Origin: Zeaxanthinibacter sp. PT1
Lineage (GTDB): Bacteria; Bacteroidota; Bacteroidia; Flavobacteriales; Flavobacteriaceae
Direction: 5' to 3'
Length of the DNA: 64,000 nt
Assembly (NCBI RefSeq): GCF_028464225.1
Contig: NZ_JAQPCN010000007.1
Coordinates: 62,001-126,000, forward strand
In this document: one piece after another, positions 44,715-54,300 of the stretch
Layout: every line of letters begins with the position of its first letter
Numbering within the stretch: position 1 is the first letter of the stretch
The notes under the pieces: generated by a model
What the model saw: only the letters and a program-made list of their open reading frames with translations
Databases searched by the model: none
What the model was told of the DNA's origin: nothing
Translations under genes and position numbers: made by a program

Positions 44715-45839
44715 TTGATTACAAAAACTAAAATATGGCTTTCCTCTCCCCATATGGGGCATTCGGAAGAATCGTATGTAAAGGAAGCATTTGACACTAA
44801 TTGGGTGGCTCCCCTTGGTCCCAATGTCAATAAATTTGAGCAATCGATAAGTGCCTATCTGGGTGGAGAGAAACATGTAGCTGCATTGAGCTCAGGAACG
44901 GCTGCAATTCACCTGGCTTTAGAGATTCTTGGCGTCGACCAAGGTGACGAAGTGATCTGTCAGAGTTTGACGTTTTCAGCTTCCGCTAACCCTATTTGCT
45001 ATCTTGGTGCTAAACCTGTATTTGTAGATAGTGAGAGGGATACCTGGAATATCTGCCCGGAATTATTGGAACAAGCAATAGAGGATCGAATTGAACTAGG
45101 GAAGAAGCCAAAGGCAATCATTGCAGTGCACCTTTACGGGATGCCTTATAAGGCAGATGAATTAAATAAAATATCACATAACTACGATATTCCTATTATC
45201 GAGGATAGTGCAGAAGCATTAGGCAGTATTTATAAGAAAAATAAATGTAGTACCTTAGGGAAGCTTGGGATACTTTCATTTAATGGGAACAAGATCATAA
45301 CTACTTCAGGTGGTGGGGCTCTAGTTAGCCATAATTTACAGCACAAGGAGAAAGCGGTTTATCTTGCCACGCAGGCCCGTGATGATGCTCCTCATTACCA
45401 GCATTCGGTTATTGGATACAATTACAGGATGAGTAATGTTCTTGCAGGAATCGGCCGGGGTCAAATGGAAGTATTGGATGAACGTGTGAAGTCACGTAGA
45501 GCTAATTTTGACTATTACAGAAGTGTCTTGAAAAGCACTGGATTAGAGTTTCTCCCAGAACCAGAAGGATCTATATCTAACAGGTGGCTCAGCTGTATTT
45601 TAACCGATTCTTATGATACCAGGGAAGCGATACGCAATGGGCTTTTATCAGAAGATATAGAATCCCGCCCGTTGTGGAAACCGATGCACTTACAACCTGT
45701 GTTTAAAAAATTTCCGAATTACATCAACGGGGTGTCTGAAGATCTCTTCGCTAGGGGGTTATGCCTGCCAAGTGGTTCTAATTTGCAACCTGAAGATTTA
45801 GAGCGAGTTGCATCAAATATCTTAAAAATCGTGTCATGA
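44715..45839 (+). CDS. DegT/DnrJ/EryC1 (PglE-type) PLP-dependent sugar aminotransferase
   Basis: The protein starts here at TTG (MITKTKIWLSSPHMG), which gives the usual N-terminus; the frame is open to another TTG at 44640, but the extra 25 residues look non-homologous. It is 374 residues with this start. PLP-binding features include SSGTAAIHLAL, ED-S-A-E-A-L-G and the Schiff-base lysine K193 in NGNKI. It aminates a 4-keto sugar nucleotide, most likely the product of the adjacent PglF-like dehydratase. The two genes overlap by four bases (ATGA), showing coupling. Confidence 0.87.
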   Translation: MITKTKIWLSSPHMGHSEESYVKEAFDTNWVAPLGPNVNKFEQSISAYLGGEKHVAALSSGTAAIHLALEILGVDQGDEVICQSLTFSASANPICYLGAKPVFVDSERDTWNICPELLEQAIEDRIELGKKPKAIIAVHLYGMPYKADELNKISHNYDIPIIEDSAEALGSIYKKNKCSTLGKLGILSFNGNKIITTSGGGALVSHNLQHKEKAVYLATQARDDAPHYQHSVIGYNYRMSNVLAGIGRGQMEVLDERVKSRRANFDYYRSVLKSTGLEFLPEPEGSISNRWLSCILTDSYDTREAIRNGLLSEDIESRPLWKPMHLQPVFKKFPNYINGVSEDLFARGLCLPSGSNLQPEDLERVASNILKIVS

Positions 45840-47770
45840 TCAAAGATTACTTAGTAAACAATGCTCATCGATATGCTTCAAAATGGCTGGTTTTGGCTAT
45901 TGATGTCATCCTGGTATTTTTTTCATTTATTCTTTCCTACTTCATCAGGTTTAACCTGACATTCAATTTTGATACGGAAAGACTTTTCCTTCAGTTGCCG
46001 ATTGTATGTGGCCTGGCTCTTTTATCATTCATCATCACAGGATCTTATAAAGGCGTGGTAAGGCACACGGGGGTAAGGGATGTATATAATATTTTTAACG
46101 CTATTTGCCTGTCTAGTATCCTGGCCATTTTCATGGTAATCGTCAATCGCCAATTAGGTGTTATGGAAGATTTCACCATTCCACTGTCGATTATCATTAT
46201 CCATAGCTTAATTGCATTCATTACGATGACTGCATCGCGGTACGTGTTCAAGACCGCATATTACAACATGGTTAAGAAATTCAAGATCACTAAGAATGTG
46301 ATGATCTATGGTGCAGGTGAAGCGGGAATACTTACCTATAATGCGCTCACGAATCATACTGCCAGTAATGCGCGAGTGATCGGTTATATCGATGATGACA
46401 ATAACAAGGTAGGGAAGAGAATCAACGGTGTTCGCGTTTACAGTAAGGAAGAAATAACGGGCCTGTTTATACAGCGCTCTGAGATTGCTGAGATTATTGT
46501 ATCTATTAATAATATACATCATAGTCGTTTACGAAAGATAGTAGAGAGCCTGATGGATTACCAGGTACAGGTTAAAATAGTACCTCCCGTAGAAGACTGG
46601 ATTAACGGGGAATTGAAAGTTTCCCAGATAAAACAGGTACAGATTGAAGACTTGCTTAACCGGGTTCCTATCAATATTAAACAATCCAAGGTTTCAGAAG
46701 AATTAAAAGACCAGGTTATCATGGTAACCGGGGGTGCAGGTTCAATAGGAAGTGAGATCGTCAGGCAGATAGCTATTTACCACTATAAGTCACTGATAGT
46801 TATAGACCAGGCAGAATCTGCTCTTTACGATCTGCAACAAGAGCTTAAGCAGAATGGGTTCCACAATTTTATCCCAATAGTGGCGGATATTCGTGATAAG
46901 AACAGGATGAATACATATTTCCAGGAATATAAACCTGATATGGTATTTCATGCTGCGGCCTATAAACACGTACCCCTCATGGAGTATAACGCTTATGAGG
47001 CTATCAAGATAAATGTGGCGGGAACTAAAATGCTGGTGGATCTTTCCATAAATCATAATGTCGATAAATTCATTTTTGTATCGACGGATAAAGCTGTTAA
47101 TCCTACGAATGTGATGGGCGCAACTAAACGCATTGCAGAAATGTATATCAGTTGTATGCATCAGGAAAACAAGACCAAATTCATTACTACACGGTTTGGG
47201 AATGTGTTAGGGTCTAATGGTTCTGTGATCCCCCTGTTTAAAAAACAGATCGAAAAAGGTGGGCCGCTGACAGTAACCCATAAAGATATAACCAGGTATT
47301 TTATGACGATACCGGAAGCGTCTCAGCTGGTTCTTGAAGCAGCTGCGATGGGTAAAGGGGGAGAAATATTCATCTTTGATATGGGTGAATCTGTAAAGAT
47401 ATTTGACCTGGCTAAGAATATGATCAAGTTATCTGGTCTTCGTTATCCGGAAGATATAGATATAGAAATTACCGGCCTGCGACCGGGAGAGAAATTATAC
47501 GAGGAACTTTTAGCCAATGGTGAGAATACGCTTCCCACATATCACAAAAAGATAATGATTAGTAAAGTAAGGGAGTTAAATTATGCAGAGGTAAGGTCAA
47601 AGATCGATGAGCTTTGCGTCTCCAACATGTTCTTCAACGGTGATACGGTGAAGCTGATGAAACAGATTGTACCCGAATACGTTTCCAATAATTCGGATCA
47701 CAGTAAATCGGATAAACCATCTATACAAAGTTCCAAAATTGAAGGAGAAAAGAAAATATATCATTCCTAA
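45836..47770 (+). CDS. PglF/CapD/WbpM-type UDP-N-acetylglucosamine 4,6-dehydratase, membrane-bound
   Basis: The 644-residue protein begins with four transmembrane segments (about 15-145), then a regulatory NAD-binding-like domain (MIYGAGEAGIL), and a C-terminal catalytic SDR domain with VTGGAGSIGSEIVRQ, AAYKHVPLME and the STDKAVNPTNVMGATKR active-site segment. It converts UDP-GlcNAc to the 4-keto-6-deoxy sugar that the upstream aminotransferase can aminate. Length and domain order are those of WbpM/PglF. It precedes the Wza/Wzc export genes. Confidence 0.93.
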   Translation: MIKDYLVNNAHRYASKWLVLAIDVILVFFSFILSYFIRFNLTFNFDTERLFLQLPIVCGLALLSFIITGSYKGVVRHTGVRDVYNIFNAICLSSILAIFMVIVNRQLGVMEDFTIPLSIIIIHSLIAFITMTASRYVFKTAYYNMVKKFKITKNVMIYGAGEAGILTYNALTNHTASNARVIGYIDDDNNKVGKRINGVRVYSKEEITGLFIQRSEIAEIIVSINNIHHSRLRKIVESLMDYQVQVKIVPPVEDWINGELKVSQIKQVQIEDLLNRVPINIKQSKVSEELKDQVIMVTGGAGSIGSEIVRQIAIYHYKSLIVIDQAESALYDLQQELKQNGFHNFIPIVADIRDKNRMNTYFQEYKPDMVFHAAAYKHVPLMEYNAYEAIKINVAGTKMLVDLSINHNVDKFIFVSTDKAVNPTNVMGATKRIAEMYISCMHQENKTKFITTRFGNVLGSNGSVIPLFKKQIEKGGPLTVTHKDITRYFMTIPEASQLVLEAAAMGKGGEIFIFDMGESVKIFDLAKNMIKLSGLRYPEDIDIEITGLRPGEKLYEELLANGENTLPTYHKKIMISKVRELNYAEVRSKIDELCVSNMFFNGDTVKLMKQIVPEYVSNNSDHSKSDKPSIQSSKIEGEKKIYHS

Positions 47771-47805
47771 AATTTTGATTAATATTGTGAACAAATTTTA
47801 ATACT

Positions 47806-48585
47806 ATGCGGTCCTACTATAGATTTATTAAACCTGCAATTTTATTGCTTTTTGTGGGGTTATTTTTTATATCATGTGCTTCGAAGAAAGAAGTAGTGTA
47901 TTTCCAGGATGCAGGTGATTTTGAATCACTTGTGGATAAGAAACAATTTACTCCCAAGTTTAAGGTAGATGATCTGGTGAGTATTCATGTCTCCACCCTT
48001 AATTCTGAAGCAAGCGCACCCTTTAATTTATTTCGTGGTGCTGTAGAAGGGGGAATGCGACCTGAACAAGTCGATTATTTAGTAGATGAATCTGGAGAAA
48101 TTGATTTTCCGGTTATTGGAAAGATCAAAATAGCCGGACTTTCTCCGGAAGAAGTCCGCTTGTTGCTTCGAGATCGATTGTCAGAATACCTTAAGGATCC
48201 AATCATTAACATAAGATTAAAAAACTTTTCCGTCACTGTTTGAGGAGAAGTTAATCGTCCCGGGACATATCTGGTCACGGGAGAACAGATTACTATATTA
48301 GAAGCGGTCGGACTTGCTGGGGATCTTACCATCAAGGGGCAACGGAAAAATGTATTAGTAATTCGGGATTTTGATGGAACTAAAGTTTATTCCAGAATCG
48401 ACTTGACAGAAAAAGATGCTCTGAATTCTCCTGTTTATTATTTAACACAGAATGATGTCGTGTATGTAGAGCCGAACCGAAGTGCGGTTTCTGCTTCCCA
48501 GTTAGATAACAGGGCTTCAATTGGTATTTCTATTGCATCATTACTGATTACGTCAACTATTCTTATCCTCACAAGAACCAATTAA
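47806..48585 (+). pseudogene. Wza-type polysaccharide export lipoprotein interrupted by an in-frame TGA
   Basis: Reading frame 47806-48240 encodes a lipoprotein start (lipobox FISC) and the Poly_export domain up to LKNFSVTV. A TGA at 48241-48243 then stops translation. The very next codon begins GEVNRPGTYLV, and the frame stays open for 113 codons to TAA at 48583 with the expected SLBB-like domain (EAVGLAGDLTIKGQRKNVLV) and a C-terminal transmembrane-type segment. The whole would be about 259 residues, the usual length. Only the one codon disagrees with the family, where a residue such as Leu is usual. Options are a nonsense mutation, a base-call error (for example TTA read as TGA) or readthrough. 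Confidence 0.85.
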
Positions 48586-48610
48586 TTCACGATTACAACA
48601 AATTATCCCA

Positions 48611-50989
48611 ATGGCATTGAATGACTATGAACAGACCGGTCAAAACTTTGACCTAAACGAAGTTATTTCAAAATATACCAAAAAGTGGAAGTGGTTCCTT
48701 CTATCAATTGTTGTGTTTTTGATTTTTGGATATCTATACATTAGATACACCACACCAGAGTACGCTGCCGAGGCAAAAATTCAGATTATTCCTGAAGGGA
48801 GTACTGGCCCAGGAGTAGAGCTTTTTGCCGAACTGGAAGGTTTTTCGAATAAATCAAACGAAATTGAAGATGAGATCCAGCTGATCAACTCCCGATCCAA
48901 TTATATCGAAGTGGTAAAGGAGTTAGGATTGAATACCAAAATTATGTCCATTGGTAACATCATCAGTTCAGAAATGTATTCTAATCCGCCGATAAAGCTG
49001 AACTTTATCGCTGCGGATTCAATAATCAATAAATCCAACTACAGTTTTTTTGTTTCCCTGTCTTCAAATACCACTTTTGGATTTACCGAGGACGAGGACA
49101 TGCCGGAGAAAGTTTACGCTTTTGGTAAAAACATTCCTACTCCAATTGGCGATATTGTAGTTACCCCTAATTCCGTAGATCTCTCTCGATATAGAGGGAA
49201 AAAAATCCAGGTAGTGGTAAATCCTATCACAGTAGTAGCAGTTAAATATCAAAAGAAGGTAAAGGTTTTTAGCCCTGACGCTGTTTCTAACATTGTAAGT
49301 CTTTACCTGGAAGATCCAAACAGGGAAAAAGCCATTGATATTCTGAATGCTCTAATAAGAATTTATAATGAAAATGCTATTGAGGATAAAAAGATTATTG
49401 CTGATCGGACTTCTAACTTTATTAATGAAAGGATTGCAGATATATCCGGAAGTTTATCTTCAGTAGATCAGTCCGCTGAGGACCTTAAGACCAGTCGTGG
49501 TTTGACCGACATAGCCTCCGAAGCCAATATTAATCTCAATGTGGGTGCTGCTAACCGGCAGGAATTGGCAAATTACGAAACGCAGTTGAATATAGCTGCC
49601 TCCATGCAGGACATCATAGAAAACCAGGATGGCTATGAAGTGCTCCCCGGAAATATTGGCCTTAATGATCCCACCATTGCGAGTACTACTGAACGGTATA
49701 ATCAACTCGTACAGGAACGGAAAAGATTATTGAAAAGTTCTACGGAAAAGTCCCCGATTATTCAAAACCTGGACCAGCAGCTAGAAGGCCTAAAACGTAG
49801 TATGGAATCTAGTTTAAGCAATACGGTTAACAACCTGGGACTTCAGGTAAATACTTTGACTGGGCAGCAGGCTATCATTAATTCTAAGATTTATTCTGCT
49901 CCAAGGAACGAGAGGGCATTGAGAGATATTACAAGGCAGCAACAGACCACAGAATCCCTGTACTTGTACTTGTTGCAGAAAAGAGAAGAGGCGCAGATTG
50001 CGGTTGCATCGACCAATCCGAAATCGAAGGTGATAGATAGTGCTTATAGTCCAAGTGAAACCCCGGTTTCACCGAAAAAACAGTTAGTTTATCTGACTTC
50101 CTTAATTTTTGGATTCCTATTGCCATTTACCGTCATCTATGCACGGGATATCCTAGATAATAAAGTGCATAATATGAACAGTTTGGAGAAAGTGGTGAAG
50201 AATGTTCCGGTTTTAGGGGAGATTCCTAAGCTTTCAAAGAAAGAAAATATGCTTGTTGTAAAGGATGACCGATCTATTTTAGCGGAATCCCTGAGGATAT
50301 TAAGAACAAACCTTGATTTTATTATAAAATCTAATAAATCTAAGGGGAAGAATAATGTCATCTACGTTACATCAAGTGTACCCGGGGAAGGGAAAACTTT
50401 CTTGTCTTCTAACCTTTCTATGATCTTTGCCAGTACGGGAAAAAAAGTTTTATTGATAGGCGCGGATATCAGAAATCCGAAAATTTACACCTTCTTCATG
50501 GGGGACAATGTTGATAAACTTAAGAAGCCCAGTCGGAATAAGGATGCTGGATTAACAGAATATCTCTACGATGAAACTTTGAGTGTAAGTGATATCACTA
50601 ACCCAATGCTGGTACACCAGAATACTATAGATGTGGTTTACTCTGGAAGGATACCTCCCAACCCGGCAGAGTTGCTGCTGAATAAACGTCTGAAAGAATT
50701 ATTTGAAACTGTTTCGGAGAATTACGACTACGTGATTGTCGATACAGCACCATTAATGGTTGTGAGTGATACACTATTGATTTCAGAATTCGCCGATCAC
50801 CTGATCTATGTGACAAGGGCGGGTGTGACCGAGAAAAAGGCGGTAGACTATCCTATGAAACTTCAGAAAGAAGGGAAAATTCATGGATTAGCCTTTGTGG
50901 TTAACGATGTAAAAGCTGGTGAATTGGGTTATGGCGGTAGCTATGGTTATGGCTACGGCAAAACCCATAAAAAGTGGTGGAAATTTTAG
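48611..50989 (+). CDS. Wzc-type polysaccharide copolymerase and bacterial tyrosine autokinase
   Basis: The 792-residue protein has an N-terminal Wzz domain with two transmembrane segments (about 28-50 and 490-510) flanking a long helical periplasmic part. The cytoplasmic kinase domain carries Walker A SVPGEGKT (589-596, K595), a Walker A' stretch LIGADIRNPK and Walker B VDTAPLMVV. The C-terminus has a Gly/Tyr-rich cluster (YGGSYGYGYGK) as autophosphorylation sites. It controls chain length and export with Wza. It is 25 bases downstream of the interrupted wza. A strong terminator follows. Confidence 0.94.
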   Translation: MALNDYEQTGQNFDLNEVISKYTKKWKWFLLSIVVFLIFGYLYIRYTTPEYAAEAKIQIIPEGSTGPGVELFAELEGFSNKSNEIEDEIQLINSRSNYIEVVKELGLNTKIMSIGNIISSEMYSNPPIKLNFIAADSIINKSNYSFFVSLSSNTTFGFTEDEDMPEKVYAFGKNIPTPIGDIVVTPNSVDLSRYRGKKIQVVVNPITVVAVKYQKKVKVFSPDAVSNIVSLYLEDPNREKAIDILNALIRIYNENAIEDKKIIADRTSNFINERIADISGSLSSVDQSAEDLKTSRGLTDIASEANINLNVGAANRQELANYETQLNIAASMQDIIENQDGYEVLPGNIGLNDPTIASTTERYNQLVQERKRLLKSSTEKSPIIQNLDQQLEGLKRSMESSLSNTVNNLGLQVNTLTGQQAIINSKIYSAPRNERALRDITRQQQTTESLYLYLLQKREEAQIAVASTNPKSKVIDSAYSPSETPVSPKKQLVYLTSLIFGFLLPFTVIYARDILDNKVHNMNSLEKVVKNVPVLGEIPKLSKKENMLVVKDDRSILAESLRILRTNLDFIIKSNKSKGKNNVIYVTSSVPGEGKTFLSSNLSMIFASTGKKVLLIGADIRNPKIYTFFMGDNVDKLKKPSRNKDAGLTEYLYDETLSVSDITNPMLVHQNTIDVVYSGRIPPNPAELLLNKRLKELFETVSENYDYVIVDTAPLMVVSDTLLISEFADHLIYVTRAGVTEKKAVDYPMKLQKEGKIHGLAFVVNDVKAGELGYGGSYGYGYGKTHKKWWKF

Positions 50990-51007
50990 TGGATACTCTT
51001 TAATAAT

Positions 51008-51036
51008 AAAATGCCGGTTTAAACCGGCATTTTTTA
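51008..51036 (+). terminator. Intrinsic terminator after wzc
   Basis: A perfect palindrome, AAAATGCCGGTTT followed by AAACCGGCATTTT, continues into a T run. It begins about 20 bases after the wzc stop and closes the export operon. Confidence 0.9.
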
Positions 51037-51259
51037 TGCATCAGTTTTTAATTCATTCGGGTCATTGCCGATGTCCTTCTTGCGCGAATTTTACACAATT
51101 AAAGATTAAATGCGCAATTCTTCCCCTGATATTAAGCGAATATTTTCGATCAAATATTCAGTTTTTCAAATTATATTATTCCTTATCGTTATTGATCGGG
51201 AAAGTTTATGCGTTAATCGAATTATGAAATAAGCTTTCCTATGCCCATCTACTAAGAGT

Positions 51260-51267
51260 TATCTTTG
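51260..51267 (+). promoter_or_regulatory. Possible promoter core (TATCTTTG) for the giant secreted protein
   Basis: TATCTTTG exactly matches TAnnTTTG and is preceded, 21 bases upstream, by TTTC (51235-51238), one mismatch from a TTTG-type -33. It lies 66 bases before the GTG start. Confidence 0.4.
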
Positions 51268-51333
51268 TTATTAGCAGTAAAACTGCCCTGATTGCTATTT
51301 GAAAAATAATCATCAACTTCTAAAGAATAGAAA

Positions 51334-54300
51334 GTGGAATATAAAACTACTCCTTCAAAATCATTATTACAGAACTATATCTTGCTGAAAAGCAAGATTT
51401 TACTACTCGTGTTGTCCCTCATAAGCACATCAGCTGTTTTAGCTCAGTTACCTCAGGATTTTCAGAAGGTGGAGCTAATTACAGAGATGACCAATGCGGT
51501 GAATTTTGAATTCAGTCCAGACGGTAGAATTTTTATCGTAGATCGCTATGGTGAATTATTAATTTATGATCCTAATACCCAGGTAACCGTATCAGCAGGG
51601 ACCATTGAGGTCTTTAAAGATTTTGAAGATGGGTTACTAGGTGTGGCTTTTGATCCGGGTTTCTTATCCAACAATTATATTTACCTGCACTATTCACCAC
51701 TGAATGTTTCTGTAAATCGAGTTTCTAGATTTACCATGAATGGTAACACTCTGGACCTTGGCTCTGAGGTGATTATGATGCAGTGGCCCACCCAACGTAA
51801 CGGTTGTTGTCATTCAGGAGGAGATTTGGATTTTGATTCAAACGGGAATCTTTATATAGCCACAGGAGATAATTCTAATCACAGTGATTATGCTGCATTG
51901 GATGAAGTCAACTCGGTTAATAGCGCAGAGAAAGCTTCCTCTAATACCAACGATTTAAGAGGGAAGATCTTACGGATTACCCCACAACCGGATGGTTCAT
52001 ATACCATACCCGGCGGGAATCTTTTCCCGAATGGGACCGGCGGGTTACCAGAAATATATGTGATGGGGGCAAGAAACCCTTATCGCATGTTTGTCGATAA
52101 GGAGAATACAGATTGGTTGTTTTGGGGTGAGGTAGGTCCCGATGCTAATTTTGATGGTCCGGAAGGACCAGAAGGTAAGGATGAAATGAACCTTACAAAA
52201 ACGGCAGGGAATTACGGATGGCCCTATTTTTCTGGGGAAAATGAGCCTTACCTGATAGATTATGCTCCAACGCCCTATTATAACGATCCTGCAAATCCTC
52301 AAAATATTTCCACCTGGAATACCGGTGCGACAAGTCTGCCGCCGGCCAGACCTTCTTGGATAGATTTCTTCCATAAAAGCTACATGGCAGGCCCGAGGTA
52401 TTATTATAACCCGTCACTATCTGATCAGCAACGTCTACCCATAGAATACGATGAAATCTTTTTCTATTTTGACTTTAATTCCAGCAGGGTTTGGGCGGTT
52501 CAAATGGATGCTGATGGAAATATTCTAGGTGAGCCCGAAGCATTATTACAAGCGTTTCCGGGAGGAGGCTTTGGATTTATTGACATGAAAGTTGGACCTG
52601 ACGGTCATCTATATATACTTGAATACGGAGCAGGTTGTTGTCCGAACAATACGGGAACAGGAAAGTTAGTCCGTATGGATTATATCGGTATTGTCACTAA
52701 TTCATCACCTGTGGTTGAAGCAAGTGCAGATCCTGACAATGGATCTCTTCCGTTGACTGTAAACTTCTCAAGTGCAGGAACCTTTGATCCGGATGGGGAT
52801 CCATTAACCTATGCCTGGGACTTTGAAACCGATGGAACCATTGATTCAACCGAGGAAAATCCAACTTTTCAATACACCGTGGCCGGTACCTATAACGTAC
52901 AGCTTATGGTTGATGATGGGAACGGTGGGGTGAGCACCAAAAACCTGACCATATACGCCGGGAATAATGCGGCTTCTTTCACTTTCTCTACGCCAATCGA
53001 TGGTGGATTAATGAATTGGAATGATGATATACAATTAGATTTACTGGTGGAAGATGTGGAGGATGGTACAACAGCAGATGGTAGTATAGATTGTGCAGAT
53101 GTTAACGTTGTTCCCTCGCTTGGACACCTTAACCATTTTCATGATGATATGGGGCTCGACGGCTGTCCACAAAACTTGAACTTGGACCCTACCAATCATA
53201 ACACCTATGGAGAAATGGATGTCTTCTATGTATTAGGAGCTAATTATACAGATCAAGGTGGACTTCAAGCTTTTGAGCAGATACAATTACATCCAAAACG
53301 GAAGGAAGCTGAGCACTTTGATGATGATGACAATATTACCGTTATCGGTAACAGCGATGAATGGGGTGGAGGAAGCGAAGCTATCCGGGTAAACAGGGAT
53401 GGTTTTATTTCTTTAGATGGAAGAAACCTCGCTAATATAAACAGCGTAAAATATCGTGTGGCCTCCCAGATTGCCGGCGGTAGCATAGAATTACGTCTTA
53501 ACAGCCCTACAGGAACATTATTGGCTACTACTAATGTGCCTTCTACAGGGAGTTTGAATAATTGGGTGGATATTCAGTCACCCATTACAGATCCCGGCGG
53601 AAAAAACGATCTGTACTTCGTATTTAAGAATAGCACCAATGCTGTCGATATTTTTGACCTGAACTATATAGAATTTATAGGACAGGGAGTTTCCGTGGAT
53701 AATACCCCACCAGTTGTCAATGAGGTTTCTTCTTCATCGACGACCCTTGTGGCGGTAGAGTTTTCAGAATATGTAAATCCAGCTACTGCCGAGAATATCA
53801 ATAATTATAGCCTAGATAATGGGGAGTCTGTATTGTCTGCTTCTTTGCAAGAGGACAACAGGACTGTATATCTGACCACATCTCAGCTGCAACCGGGTAT
53901 TACTTATTCACTTGGAGTTTCAGGAGTAACCAATGAGGCCGGTCTTTCAGTGGCCACCGGTAATTATCCCTTTAGTTTTGTAATCGAGTGTAATGATACT
54001 CCTTTCCCTGATCAGTGGGAAGTACATATTATCGGACCGGAGCAGGATTACAGGTCGGTCTATATCTATGCGGATCACGACCTGGATGGTGACGGGCTCA
54101 AGGATATAGTGTCCGGGGGATGGTGGTATAAAAACCCAGGTACGGCATCCGGTAATTGGGTGCGCAGTACCATAGGCGCTCCATTTAATAATGTGGCTTA
54201 CGTATATGATTTTGATGGAGATGGTGACTTTGATTTATTAGGTACACAGGGCGCTTATACCGGGTCAGACATGGCCTGGGCCCAGAATGATGGTTCCGGT

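Larger units (their letters stand above)
50990..51333. other. Intergenic region with terminator and candidate promoter
   Basis: The gap holds the wzc terminator at its start and a promoter-like element near 51260 before the giant secreted-protein gene. The middle (about 51040-51230) shows no coding pattern or strong structure. A 102-codon open frame at 50919-51227 crosses the terminator and the end of wzc and does not look like protein. Confidence 0.5.

Noticed and set aside
48241..48243. Selenocysteine or recoded TGA
   Set aside because: Homologues do not carry Cys here as far as I know, no clear SECIS-like hairpin follows, and other genes in the window end normally with TGA.
48403..48585. 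Separate 60-codon gene after the Wza stop
   Set aside because: It is the tail of the same reading frame as wza and matches the expected C-terminus of that family; a TTG restart in mid-domain is unlikely to give a working protein.
50919..51227. 102-codon plus-strand open frame after wzc
   Set aside because: It overlaps the end of wzc and runs through a strong terminator.
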